Source: Desulfacinum sp.
GTDB taxonomy: Bacteria; Desulfobacterota; Syntrophobacteria; Syntrophobacterales; DSM-9756
NCBI GenBank assembly: GCA_014359885.1
Contig: JACIYN010000092.1
Span: 1 to 59,876, forward strand
Reading direction: 5' to 3'
Length of the DNA stretch: 59,876 nt
The notes under the pieces are model-generated. The model did no database searches. It was given only the letters and a program-made list of their open reading frames with translations, and was not told the origin of the DNA. A program made the position numbers and the translations under genes. Positions 26,727 to 34,527 of this stretch are shown piece after piece (the stretch's first letter is position 1; each line of letters starts with the position of its first letter).

Positions 26727-27594
26727 GAGGCTCGCCGGTGACCGGATGGGGAAGGTCCAACCGGTAGGCATGAAGGTGCAGCCTTTGCGAACGGGTTCGG
26801 GCGGCATCGTTCCCGTAGAGCCGGTCGCCCAGCACGGGGTGTCCTTCGGAGGCCAGGTGGAGCCGGATCTGGTGGGTTCTTCCGGTGAGGGGGCGGGCTT
26901 CCAGTAGCGCCGCGTCCCGGGTGCGCCAAAGGACGCGGAAGGACGTGCGGGCCGTTCGGCCCAGGTTCCTGCCGCAGACCCGATAGACCCCCTCCCCTCT
27001 TCCAATCTCCTTGTCGGTCACCCACGCATCCCGTGACGGAACGCCCACCACCCACGCCAGGTAGACCTTCTTGACCCGGCGGGCCTGGAAGGCCGCTCCC
27101 AACCCCTTGTTGGCCTTCCGGTGAACGGCAAGAACCATCACCCCCGTGGTGTCCCGATCCAGGCGCTGATGGAGGGCCGCATAGGCCGGGGAGCCTTCGG
27201 CGGACAGGTGGCGCAAGACGGCGGCATAGACGTTGTTGTAGGCGTCGGAAGGGGTTGCCTGACTGGGAATCCCCGGCTCCTTGTCGTAGGCCAGGATCCA
27301 GGAATCCCGGTAAAGGATCCGTTTGGGATTTAGTTCGTAGGTCCGGGCCGTTCCCTGCCAAGGCCAATAAATGCGGATTTGACTGCCCTTTTGCAAAGGA
27401 AAATCGCCCCGGGTCTGCCTCCGGCCGTCCACATGGACGGAACCGAATTGGAGGAGGTCCTCCGCTTCCCGGGGATCCAACAGGCACACCCGTTCGAGTA
27501 GTTCCCGCAGCGGGCGGCCGACCAGCTCGGCAGGAACATGCACCGCCTGGAAGGATTCCCTGCCGCGGCCTTCAGTCCAGGTCTTCGGTGCCAT
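26662..27594 (-). CDS. RluA-family rRNA/tRNA pseudouridine synthase
   Basis: The 310-residue protein has an S4-like RNA-binding part (about 20-75, RPLRELLERVCLLDPREAEDLL) and a RluA catalytic domain with HQRLDRDTTGV, whose Asp is the catalytic nucleophile, and the conserved RPLTGRTHQIRLHLA. The target uridine cannot be assigned. ATG 27594 lies inside the 3' end of the FmdB gene (23-bp overlap), suggesting coupling. The ribosome site is poor, and the frame is open to 27672. The stop lies 65 bp inside the convergent dynamin-like gene. Confidence 0.9.
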   Translation of the reverse strand: MAPKTWTEGRGRESFQAVHVPAELVGRPLRELLERVCLLDPREAEDLLQFGSVHVDGRRQTRGDFPLQKGSQIRIYWPWQGTARTYELNPKRILYRDSWILAYDKEPGIPSQATPSDAYNNVYAAVLRHLSAEGSPAYAALHQRLDRDTTGVMVLAVHRKANKGLGAAFQARRVKKVYLAWVVGVPSRDAWVTDKEIGRGEGVYRVCGRNLGRTARTSFRVLWRTRDAALLEARPLTGRTHQIRLHLASEGHPVLGDRLYGNDAARTRSQRLHLHAYRLDLPHPVTGEPLSLKAPVPEDWPPVPPGTIPD

Positions 27595-27949
27595 CGTCCC
27601 CGGCCCCGGAGCTTTCCTCGCCGCCTCCGGCGGCCTCTTCTTCCATGGCCTCTTCAATGAGGGAATCCACATCCTCGTCCAGGTCGTCGCCCATCTCGTG
27701 GGTCATGGCTTTCATGAACCTGGCCATGCTCTTGGGGTCGTTTTCGTCCAAGGATCCAAAGCGGGATGGGTCGGCAAGCCTTTCGAGACGTGTTTCTTCC
27801 GACAGGCGCACCCGCACCCGGGAAGGAATCCGACGAAGGCCGGTCTGCTCGCAATGGGCGCAGGTGTCGGGCACGGGTTCGGACACGCGGAAGGTGATGA
27901 ACTCGTTGCGTTTGCCGCAGTGTGTGCAGATGAATTCGTAGATGGGCAT
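27572..27949 (-). CDS. FmdB-type zinc-ribbon protein
   Basis: This 125-residue protein has an N-terminal MPIYEFICTHCG zinc ribbon of the FmdB/CxxC_CXXC_SSSS type with a second CAHC knuckle. The long C-terminal half is acidic (EEAMEEEAAGGGEESS) and probably disordered. The family was linked to regulation of formamidase/amidase genes and is widespread with no firm role. It overlaps the start of the pseudouridine synthase gene, so both are likely translated from one message. Confidence 0.82.
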   Translation of the reverse strand: MPIYEFICTHCGKRNEFITFRVSEPVPDTCAHCEQTGLRRIPSRVRVRLSEETRLERLADPSRFGSLDENDPKSMARFMKAMTHEMGDDLDEDVDSLIEEAMEEEAAGGGEESSGAGDDGTEDLD

Positions 27950-27986
27950 GGGTTCCTCCTTCGTTTCACCGGCACGATTCTCGCCT

Positions 27987-28132
27987 GGGAGGCTGCCTGA
28001 GAACTCCTCAAAGCGTCACTCCCGCGCAAGCGGGAGTCCATAAGTTGCCGCAAATCCTGGATCCCCGTTTCCGCGGGGATGACGGATGGACGTTGGAAGT
28101 GGCAAATAAGCCATTGTCGGACAGGCTCCTGG
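27987..28132. repeat. TIR-type repeat element with hairpin cargo
   Basis: This ~146-bp element starts GGGAGGCTGCCTGAGAA and ends TTGTCGGACAGGCTCCTGG. It carries the hairpins CCCGCGCAAGCGGG and CCCCGTTTCCGCGGGG, the same cargo as the element at 24094-24240. Confidence 0.75.
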
Positions 28133-28168
28133 GCTGCGGAGCGGACGGCGGCACAAATTGTCGTCGCG

Positions 28169-29089
28169 CTAAAGGATCTCGTCAATAGCGATGTGGTGGT
28201 CCGCGTCGGTCAAGGGGCGGCGGTGGAGGGCATAGGCTTCTTCCAGGTAAGGCGGTACGGCGAAAAGCCGGTGCATCACGGCGGGGCTGAGGTACCGAAG
28301 GGGTAAGGAGGAGGCGTCCGCCCGACGGGCGATGCGTTCCGCCGACCACTCGGCGTCCAGGGAAGCCAGCAGATGGGCGTCCGGCCGGTGGAAGCTGTGG
28401 AGCATGTACGGGCAGGTCTTCACGACGGGAAAGGAGGCGGCCAGGGTGTTGTAGATACGCGCGTGGACGGCGCACTGTTGGGGGCTGATGGATTCGGCCT
28501 GCACGGCGCACGCCCCCCCGGGCCGGAGGCGGCTGCGGACGATTTCGTAGAATTCGGTGGTGTAGAGAAGAGCCGCGGGGCTGTCCTGAAAAGGATCACT
28601 GAGGTCCAGGAGGATGACATCGAAGCGCTGATCCGTCGTTTCCAGGTACCGGCGTCCGTCGGCGAAGACCAGTTCCACGCGGGGATCCTCGAACGCCCCC
28701 TGGTGCCATTCGGGAAGGAATTGTTGGGCGATGTCGACGAGCTGGCCGTCGATTTCCACCATGACCACACGCTCCACGCCCGGGTGACGCAGAACCTCGC
28801 GGAGGGTGGCCCCTTCCCCGCCCCCGATGATCAGAACGGATCTCGGCTTTGCCGCACTGAAGAGCGCCGGGTGGACGAGGACCTCGTGGTAGATGAACTC
28901 GTCTTTTTCCGCGGACTGGAGGACCTTGTCCAGGAAGAGCACCTTTCCATGGAGCGGCGAATCCACGATGTCCACCCGTTGATACTGGGTGCGGCCGCTG
29001 AAAAGAATGGAACGGCATAAGTGGGCAAGGTCCACGCCCCCGCTGCTGAGTTCGCGGAACCAGTAGTACCCGCTGCACTCCTCGATCAC
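28169..29089 (-). CDS. speE: Aminopropyltransferase, ACL5/thermospermine-synthase-like
   Basis: This 306-residue spermidine-synthase-fold enzyme transfers aminopropyl from decarboxylated SAM to a polyamine. It has the SAM-type loop GGGEGATLREVLRH. Several diagnostic stretches look like ACL5-type (thermospermine) enzymes rather than classical SpeE: QSAEKDEFIYHEVLVHPAL, and DLSDPFQDSPAALLYTTEFY in place of the usual DSSDPxGPA. The start overlaps the speD stop by 4 bp (ATGA), so the two are translationally coupled. The product could be spermidine or thermospermine; sequence alone cannot settle it. Confidence 0.85.
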   Translation of the reverse strand: MIEECSGYYWFRELSSGGVDLAHLCRSILFSGRTQYQRVDIVDSPLHGKVLFLDKVLQSAEKDEFIYHEVLVHPALFSAAKPRSVLIIGGGEGATLREVLRHPGVERVVMVEIDGQLVDIAQQFLPEWHQGAFEDPRVELVFADGRRYLETTDQRFDVILLDLSDPFQDSPAALLYTTEFYEIVRSRLRPGGACAVQAESISPQQCAVHARIYNTLAASFPVVKTCPYMLHSFHRPDAHLLASLDAEWSAERIARRADASSLPLRYLSPAVMHRLFAVPPYLEEAYALHRRPLTDADHHIAIDEIL

Positions 29090-29466
29090 GGTTTGTGCCT
29101 CAACTCCTCGGCCGGCAGATCCAGCACGCCGCGCTTGATCTCCATGACGGACATGCTGCCGGCCTTGAAGGCTTCCTTCAGATATTGGAGTGATGCGTCG
29201 GAATCGATGAGATCACCGCAGGTAAAGATATCCAGCGCGCAATACCCATATTCCGGCCACGTATGGATGGTGAAATGGGATTCGGCGATGACGACGACGC
29301 CGCTGACGCCGTGTGGGGAAAACTGGTGGAAGACGGGTTGAACAATGGTTGCCTTGGAAATGGCGACCGCCTCCACGAGGATCTTTTCGACCGAAGCCAC
29401 CTCGTTGATGAGGTCAAAGTCGCACTCGTACAGCTCGACGATAAGGTGTTTTCCTAGTGATTTCAT
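29086..29466 (-). CDS. speD: S-adenosylmethionine decarboxylase proenzyme
   Basis: SpeD makes the aminopropyl donor used by the next gene's enzyme. The 126-residue protein is of the short bacterial class 1b type. It has the self-cleavage site within IAESHFTIHTWPE, where the Ser becomes the pyruvoyl group, and the YGYCALDIFTCGD motif with the catalytic Cys. Its stop shares 4 bp with the start of the aminopropyltransferase gene. It is divergent from leuA. Confidence 0.95.
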   Translation of the reverse strand: MKSLGKHLIVELYECDFDLINEVASVEKILVEAVAISKATIVQPVFHQFSPHGVSGVVVIAESHFTIHTWPEYGYCALDIFTCGDLIDSDASLQYLKEAFKAGSMSVMEIKRGVLDLPAEELRHKP

Positions 29467-29949
29467 CTTTTTCTCTGCTTCCTCACGTCATGGTTTTACC
29501 TTTTTTAAGGGTTCACAAAACAAAAAACCTCCAATTCATGGGGGGGTAATTATGCGGTATCCCGCATGATCCCAACCGAACGCCATAAACGGAGGCGGGC
29601 CAAACGCACCCACTATACTCAAAAACCTTCCGGGCGCAACAAAAAAGTACACGGGCGACCAGAGGAAAAGATCGCCGTGGCATCGCCAGGCTCATGGGCC
29701 CTCCTTGGCTTGCCGATCATAAGGTTTCCAAACAGGTTGACAAAGGCGGGCGCCCTTGCAAATATCTTTGGCGTCACGACTTTTGTCCTGTTCGCCGAAA
29801 GGTGCCGACGACGGTGGCCGCATCTGCTTCCCCCCATTCCGGAAGGCCCCCATGGCCCGAAGCCCCGAAACAAAGCACAGATCCAAGCCGTCCCCACCCA
29901 TCCCGTTCCAACATGTCCGTTCCATGTAAAACCCCAAAGGAGGTGCCAG
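29467..29949. other. Divergent speD/leuA regulatory gap without a recognisable gene
   Basis: About 480 bp separate the two divergent genes. The speD side is AT-rich with T and A tracts. The leuA side stays open in the leuA frame for 128 codons, but the implied peptide is basic and unlike any LeuA start. No dispersed repeat is seen here, unlike most gaps of this size. The leuA start has the strong site AAAGGAGGTG. Confidence 0.5.
29737..29765 (+). promoter_or_regulatory. Candidate promoter upstream of leuA
   Basis: A perfect -35 TTGACA (29737-29742) is followed after 17 bp by AAATAT (29760-29765), a poor -10. It would give a leader of about 180 nt. Weak evidence. Confidence 0.3.
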
Positions 29950-31512
29950 ATGACCGCGATCCGGATCTTCGATACCACGCTACGTGATGGAGAAAAATCC
30001 CCCGGTACCGTCCTCAGTGTGGAGGAAAAGCTGCGGCTGGCAAGGCAGTTGGCGCGCCTGGGAGTGGATGTGCTGGAGGCGGGGTTTCCGGCGGCCTCCG
30101 AGCGGCAGTTCGAGGCCGTGCGCCGTATCGCCGAGAAAGTACAAGGTCCCGTCATCGCGGCGCTGGCTCGCCCCACCCACCCCCGGGATTTTCAGTCGGC
30201 CGCCGATGCGCTGGCGGGGGCCGCGAGACGGAGGATCCACACTTTTGTGCCGGTCTCCCCTTCCTACCGCCGTCATTTTCTCCAAATGGATCTCAAGGAA
30301 GCGTTGGATCTGGCTGCAAAGGGTGTGGAGCTGGCCCGCGAGAAGGTGGAGGACGTGGAGTTTTCCCTTGTGGATGCCTTGCGGGCGCCGCTGGATGACG
30401 TGACGGCCATGGCCCGCGCGGCGGCGGAAGCGGGCGCCCGGATTATCAACATCGCGGATACCGTGGGGTACGCCACTCCGTCGGAAGTGGAGCGGCTCGT
30501 GGAGGCGGTGGCCAAGGTATTGGGCTCCTTCGAGGACGTGCAGTTGAGCATCCATTGCCACAACGACCTGGGCCTGGCCGTGGCCAATTCCCTTGCGGCC
30601 GTTCGTGCGGGGGCGCGCCAAATCCATTGCACCGTGAACGGCATCGGGGAGCGTGCCGGCAATGCGGCCCTGGAGGAAGTGGCGGCCATTCTCAAGGCTC
30701 GGAGCGACCATTTCCGCTGCGAGACCGGAATCCACCTGGACCAGATCGGCCCCACATGCCGCCTGGTCAAGAGGATCACCGGGATCGGGATCCAAGCCCA
30801 CAAGCCCATCGTGGGGACCAACGCCTTCGTTTATGAGATCAGCGTGCCCCAGATCGCCGATGCGGAGGAACAGCCTCCTTACCAGATCGTGTCGCCGGAG
30901 GAACTGGGCCTATTGGACCACGGCGGTGAGATCCCCCGCCACATCACCCGGGATCAGTTTGCAGAACTGGCGAAACGGATGGGGTATATTCTGGACGGGG
31001 ATCGCCTGGATCGCTGTTGGGAGGCGTTCCGGAATCTTTTGGATCGCAAGGAGAACGTCTACGAGACGGATCTGGAAACCATCCTCGATGAACACGCCAT
31101 GGCCCCGGAAGGCCGATACAAGCTCCTTTACCTGAACGTCTCGGCAGGCTCCATCTCGGTGCCCAACGCAACGGTTCAGATGGAAGCGGACGGGGAAGTG
31201 ATTCAGGATGCCGGCTTCGGCCAGGGGCCCGTGGATGCAACGTTCAAGACCATCTGCAAGATCGTGCGGCGTTTCCCCAAGCTGGTGCGCTACGAAGTGA
31301 GCGCAGTCACGTCGGGAACGGATGCCCTGGGCGAGGTGAGCGTCCGGCTGGAAGAGGACGGTCAGTTGGTGCAGGGCCGCGGCGTGGCGGCCGACATCGT
31401 CCTGGCCAGTGCCCAGGCCCTGATCGATGCCATGAACAAGCTGGAACAAACCGGCAAACACGAGCCCGTTTCCGAGTTCGCCCTGGTGGAGAGCTGGCAG
31501 CCTCGGCTCTGA
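29950..31512 (+). CDS. leuA: 2-isopropylmalate synthase-like enzyme with atypical motif
   Basis: The 520-residue protein has the DRE-TIM metallolyase entry FDTTLRDGEKSPG, the metal-binding HCHNDLGLAVANS, the NGIGERAGNAALEE motif, and a C-terminal LeuA-type regulatory domain (about 385-510). This layout fits condensation of acetyl-CoA with 2-oxoisovalerate in leucine synthesis. However, the near-invariant HESGIHQDG stretch after KPIVGxNAF is replaced by YEISVPQIADAEE (about residues 295-307). The enzyme may be a divergent LeuA or use another 2-oxoacid. It is not next to leuCD, which lie 14 kb away. Confidence 0.8.
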   Translation: MTAIRIFDTTLRDGEKSPGTVLSVEEKLRLARQLARLGVDVLEAGFPAASERQFEAVRRIAEKVQGPVIAALARPTHPRDFQSAADALAGAARRRIHTFVPVSPSYRRHFLQMDLKEALDLAAKGVELAREKVEDVEFSLVDALRAPLDDVTAMARAAAEAGARIINIADTVGYATPSEVERLVEAVAKVLGSFEDVQLSIHCHNDLGLAVANSLAAVRAGARQIHCTVNGIGERAGNAALEEVAAILKARSDHFRCETGIHLDQIGPTCRLVKRITGIGIQAHKPIVGTNAFVYEISVPQIADAEEQPPYQIVSPEELGLLDHGGEIPRHITRDQFAELAKRMGYILDGDRLDRCWEAFRNLLDRKENVYETDLETILDEHAMAPEGRYKLLYLNVSAGSISVPNATVQMEADGEVIQDAGFGQGPVDATFKTICKIVRRFPKLVRYEVSAVTSGTDALGEVSVRLEEDGQLVQGRGVAADIVLASAQALIDAMNKLEQTGKHEPVSEFALVESWQPRL

Positions 31513-31839
31513 TTCCCCGGCCTTCTCGGCTCTGATTCCCCGGCTTTTGCGTAGGGGCGGTTCGCGAACCGCCCCTCCATCCAGTACCCGTGATTCGGAA
31601 GACTTTTCGCCACGTTCCCCCCGTAGCCACGCCTTTTTTCTCCGTTCCCAATGGATTTTCTGCCGAATTCCCATTCCGGTCGACCCGCACCCCCGACCGA
31701 TCCCCTCCGCCCCCTCCCCCTCTTGAAATTGTCCACCGAGTCCTGCTAAGAGTCTCCCCTGTTGGGCTTCCGAGAACATGTCGTTTGCTGGGACTCAGAA
31801 AACCGAGCGGCTGTTGCCACGCCGGAAGGAAAGAATGGA
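31513..31839. other. leuA/dacA gap with stop-codon duplication and palindrome
   Basis: No gene is seen. A 20-bp direct repeat, CTCGGCTCTGATTCCCCGGC, occurs at 31502-31521 (spanning the leuA stop) and again at 31525-31544. A perfect 22-bp palindrome (arm GGGGCGGTTCG, 31554-31575) follows and may act as a weak terminator, although it has no T tract. The remainder is pyrimidine-rich and leads to the GGAAGGAAAG site of the next gene. Confidence 0.6.
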
Positions 31840-33141
31840 ATGAAAAGGGATTGGAGCAAGAGGGGAAAGCAGGCAACGGGGCTGGGGGTCGCCGTCTCGG
31901 GCGTCGTCTTCGCCCTGCTGGTTTTTCTTGTGGGGTTGGGTTGGGGTCGGGCGCAGGAGCTTCCGGAGGTGGAGGCCCGTGCCGCCGTCCTGGAAGAGGT
32001 CTCCACCGGCGAGGTGCTGGTCTCCCAGAACCCGGACGAGCTCATCGCGCCGGCGTCTTTTACCAAAGTCCTCACGCTCTACCTGGTTTTCGAGGCCTTG
32101 GAACGCGGAAACGCACGTTTGCAGGATCCCGTGTGGGTGAGCGAGAAGGCCTGGCGGACCGGCGGTTCCAAAATGTTCATCGAGGTGGGAAAGAAGGTGC
32201 CCTTGGAGGAGCTCATCAAGGGCATCGCCGTGGTGTCCGGAAACGATGCGTGCGTCGCCGTGGCCGAACACTTGTACGGGTCCGTGGACGCCTTTGTGGA
32301 AGCCATGAACCGCAAGGCCCGGGAGCTGGGCATGACCCGCAGCCATTTCGAAAACCCCCACGGTCTGCCCGCCGAGGGCCAGGTCACCACGGCCCGGGAC
32401 ATGGCCACGCTGGCCAGGTCCTATATCCAACGGTTTCCCCAGGCGCTCCAATACCACTCCATGACGGAGTACACCTATAACGGCATCACGCAGCCCAACA
32501 GGAACCGCCTGCTTTTGAAGGATTCCAGTGTGGACGGGCTGAAGACGGGCTATGTGGAGTCCGCAGGTTACCACCTGGCCGCAACGGCCCGGCGGGACGG
32601 CATGCGCCTGCTGGCCGTGGTCATGGGGGCGGCCTCTCCCGCCGTGCGGGAACGCGAAGCCCACAAGCTTCTCAATTACGGGTTCCGCCGGTATGTGTCC
32701 GTGGCGCCGCCGGATCCCTCCACCCCGGTGAAGGTCGTTCGCGTCTGGAAGGGAACGGTGGATCAAGTTTCCTTGTTTCCGCAGGCGGCCCATCCCATCA
32801 TCCTCAAGAAAGAATCGGCCCAGGGCATCCGCTGGGAATCGAACGCGCCGGATTGGGTGACCGCTCCCATCCAAGAGAATCAAGTCCTCGGAGAAGCTCT
32901 TCTGAAATCAGGGGATACGGTGCTGGCCCGCATCAACTTGGTGAGCCGCCAAGAGGTGCCTTTGGGGGGATTTTTCAAGAGGTTGTGGCATTCGGTGCTT
33001 CAAGTGCGCTGGACGGGTTGGGCTCACTGGGGAAAGGCCCTGGCGGGGGTGGGAGCCGGCGCGGTGGTGCTCCTTGGGGCCATCGGCTGGATCCGGGCCA
33101 GGGGACGCCGCCGGAAGCGGGGCAGATGGTATCTCGACTGA
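31840..33141 (+). CDS. dacA: D-alanyl-D-alanine carboxypeptidase (PBP5-type)
   Basis: The enzyme trims the terminal D-Ala from peptidoglycan pentapeptides in the periplasm. The 433-residue protein has an N-terminal signal/anchor segment (about 15-40). The penicillin-binding motifs SFTK (SxxK), SGND (SxN) and KTG (in DGLKTGYVESAGYH) are all present. A PBP5-type C-terminal beta domain follows. Unlike E. coli PBP5, the end is a clear membrane helix (about 400-420, GVGAGAVVLLGAIGW) followed by a basic tail. ATG 31840 has a GGAAGGAAAG site. Confidence 0.92.
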   Translation: MKRDWSKRGKQATGLGVAVSGVVFALLVFLVGLGWGRAQELPEVEARAAVLEEVSTGEVLVSQNPDELIAPASFTKVLTLYLVFEALERGNARLQDPVWVSEKAWRTGGSKMFIEVGKKVPLEELIKGIAVVSGNDACVAVAEHLYGSVDAFVEAMNRKARELGMTRSHFENPHGLPAEGQVTTARDMATLARSYIQRFPQALQYHSMTEYTYNGITQPNRNRLLLKDSSVDGLKTGYVESAGYHLAATARRDGMRLLAVVMGAASPAVREREAHKLLNYGFRRYVSVAPPDPSTPVKVVRVWKGTVDQVSLFPQAAHPIILKKESAQGIRWESNAPDWVTAPIQENQVLGEALLKSGDTVLARINLVSRQEVPLGGFFKRLWHSVLQVRWTGWAHWGKALAGVGAGAVVLLGAIGWIRARGRRRKRGRWYLD

Positions 33142-33438
33142 GGCGACGGGGGCTTGACGCTCTTTGGGAGCGTCGCAAGGGGCGATGAGCCGCGGGCGGC
33201 CGCACCGCCGGGGAATGGCCAGCCACCGGTCGAGGCCAAGGCCGCTCCCACAAGGGACTCGTTGCCATCGGCGTTTATTCGCGTTCATACGCGGTTTTCT
33301 TACATATGAACCCCCATCACGGGGAGCCCCCGTGACAACGAAGGATGAAACGCACCTTTGGCAAGCAGCCCTCTGTAGGGGCGAATGATCATTCGCCCCT
33401 ACAGGCCGCACGCAAGAACGGAAGAAATCGGATCACAA
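33142..33438. repeat. Repeat island after dacA
   Basis: No gene is seen. Bases ~33150-33255 hold a hairpin pair of the GGGAGCG...CGCTCCC family. Bases 33268-33300 are a fragment of the GAATAAACGC-type element. Bases 33312-33424 are a copy of the left-edge element, including a perfect 32-bp palindrome (arm CTGTAGGGGCGAATGA) at 33373-33404. Confidence 0.75.
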
Positions 33439-33470
33439 GAAAACGCCGGACCTTCTGGTCCGGCGTTTTC
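33439..33470 (-). terminator. Hairpin terminator at the end of the small membrane protein operon
   Basis: A perfect 14-bp stem (arm GAAAACGCCGGACC) encloses a 4-nt loop, and T/A runs lie at both ends. It sits about 45 bp beyond the stop of the 30-residue protein gene, the position expected for an intrinsic terminator. It could work in both directions. Confidence 0.75.
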
Positions 33471-33515
33471 TTACTTCTTCTTTTGCGGATCACCGATCTC
33501 GCAGCTGGGGGACAT

Positions 33516-33608
33516 TCACGTGGAGACGCCCATTTTAGGGAGCACCCACTTGTTCAAAACGACCCACACGGCCACGATTCCAATCAGCCACAACAGATCT
33601 TCGCTCAT
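33516..33608 (-). CDS. 30-residue single-span membrane protein
   Basis: This small gene reads MSEDLLWL at its start and KMGVST at its end, with one hydrophobic helix (about residues 5-24) and a short positively charged tail. It lies 59 bp downstream of the FmdB gene, on the same strand, and just before a strong terminator hairpin. Upstream are AAGGA and GGGGA stretches that could serve as ribosome sites. I do not recognise a named family. The clean helix, stop and terminator spacing make it more than a chance frame. Confidence 0.6.
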   Translation of the reverse strand: MSEDLLWLIGIVAVWVVLNKWVLPKMGVST

Positions 33609-33667
33609 GCTATCCCCGATCCTTCAGGTTGTCCGTTGCCGGTGTCCCACCGGCAGGGCGGCTAGGC

Positions 33668-33874
33668 TCAGCCGAAGCCGCCCAATCCGCCGCTCCCACA
33701 GCCGGAGCTCAACGCACCCGCCAGGGATCCCTTGCTGCTGAAGGAGGAAAGGAGTTTCTTGATCTCCTTGGCATCGCACTTGGGGCAGCTCAGGGATTCC
33801 TCATCCCGGGACGACCAGACGAACGTTTCGAATTCATGGCCGCACTTCCGGCACCGGTATTCGAAAATGGGCAT
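33668..33874 (-). CDS. Small FmdB-type zinc-ribbon protein
   Basis: This 68-residue protein has MPIFEYRCRKCGHEFE and a second CPKC knuckle, the standard FmdB ribbon, with a Ser/Gly-rich C-terminal tail (SGCGSGGLGGFG). It is the usual length for the family. It lies about 100 bp after a carboxymuconolactone decarboxylase-like gene and before the 30-residue membrane protein, so all three probably form one operon. The function is unknown; a metal-binding regulatory role has been suggested for the family. Confidence 0.87.
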   Translation of the reverse strand: MPIFEYRCRKCGHEFETFVWSSRDEESLSCPKCDAKEIKKLLSSFSSKGSLAGALSSGCGSGGLGGFG

Positions 33875-33976
33875 CTGTGTTCACCTCCACTCCACCATTG
33901 GTTTTCCCGCAACGCCCTGGGCTGTTCCGGAAATTTCACGCAGATGTTTCCATAGACATTAGTAATCCCAAGGGCA

Positions 33977-34399
33977 TCATGCAAGAGGTTCTTCCGATCC
34001 TCCCTCGGAAGGCGGCCATTGCCCCCGTTCTTGGAGCACCGCCTTGAGCGTGGCGAGGGCGGCATTGACCACCGGAAATCCCGCGTACACGCCCACCTGA
34101 AAGATGGCTTCCGCGCAGGTTTTCCAGGAAACGCCCACGTTCAGGGCCCCGTGCAGGTGGATGCGCAGTTCCTCCGTTCGGCCCAGTGCCGCGAGGGCCG
34201 AAACCGCCACCACCTGCCTCTCGGCGAGAGTGAGCACGGTCCGCGAATACATGTTTCCCGTGATGAACAGGGACAGCTCGCGGGCCAGCTCGGAGTCGAA
34301 CTCCTTCCAGAGCCGATAGGGAACCTCCACCTCCACCGGGCCGGAAAAGAGTCTGGCCGCCGTTTTCTTCGTTCTTTCCTTCAGAATCTCTTCCTTCAT
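33977..34399 (-). CDS. Carboxymuconolactone decarboxylase-like (AhpD fold) protein
   Basis: From ATG 34399 (GGAGAGG site) the protein has 140 residues. It shows the helical CMD/AhpD-like pattern RQVVAVSALAALGRTEELRIHLHGALNVGVS and EAIFQVGVYAGFPVVNAAL. The CxxC pair of peroxidase-type AhpD is absent, so it is closer to the decarboxylase-like group whose true substrates are mostly unknown. It is the first gene of the operon with the FmdB and small membrane proteins and is divergent from mrp. Confidence 0.85.
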   Translation of the reverse strand: MKEEILKERTKKTAARLFSGPVEVEVPYRLWKEFDSELARELSLFITGNMYSRTVLTLAERQVVAVSALAALGRTEELRIHLHGALNVGVSWKTCAEAIFQVGVYAGFPVVNAALATLKAVLQERGQWPPSEGGSEEPLA

Positions 34400-34446
34400 G
34401 GGATCCTCTCCTTCCATTCCCTGCAGGGGCACGGCCTTTGTCCTGT

Positions 34447-34478
34447 GAGTTGACAACGAGTTGGCAACTCTTTACCTT
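34447..34478 (+). promoter_or_regulatory. Paired palindromic operator overlapping a promoter, divergent gap
   Basis: Two 11-bp direct repeats, GAGTTGACAAC and GAGTTGGCAAC (34447-34457 and 34458-34468), each contain a GTTGnCAAC palindrome. The first supplies a perfect -35 TTGACA (34450-34455). After 17 bp, TACCTT (34473-34478) is a possible -10 for mrp. The arrangement suggests a repressor or activator site controlling mrp and perhaps the divergent operon. Confidence 0.5.
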
Positions 34479-34527
34479 AGCGCCGGCCCAAAGGGAAACA
34501 TTTACGGAAATGAAGAGGAGACAGGTT

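Noticed and set aside
29566..29949. In-frame N-terminal extension of the LeuA-like protein
   Set aside because: The implied 128 residues are basic and unlike any LeuA start. A strong AAAGGAGGTG site precedes ATG 29950.
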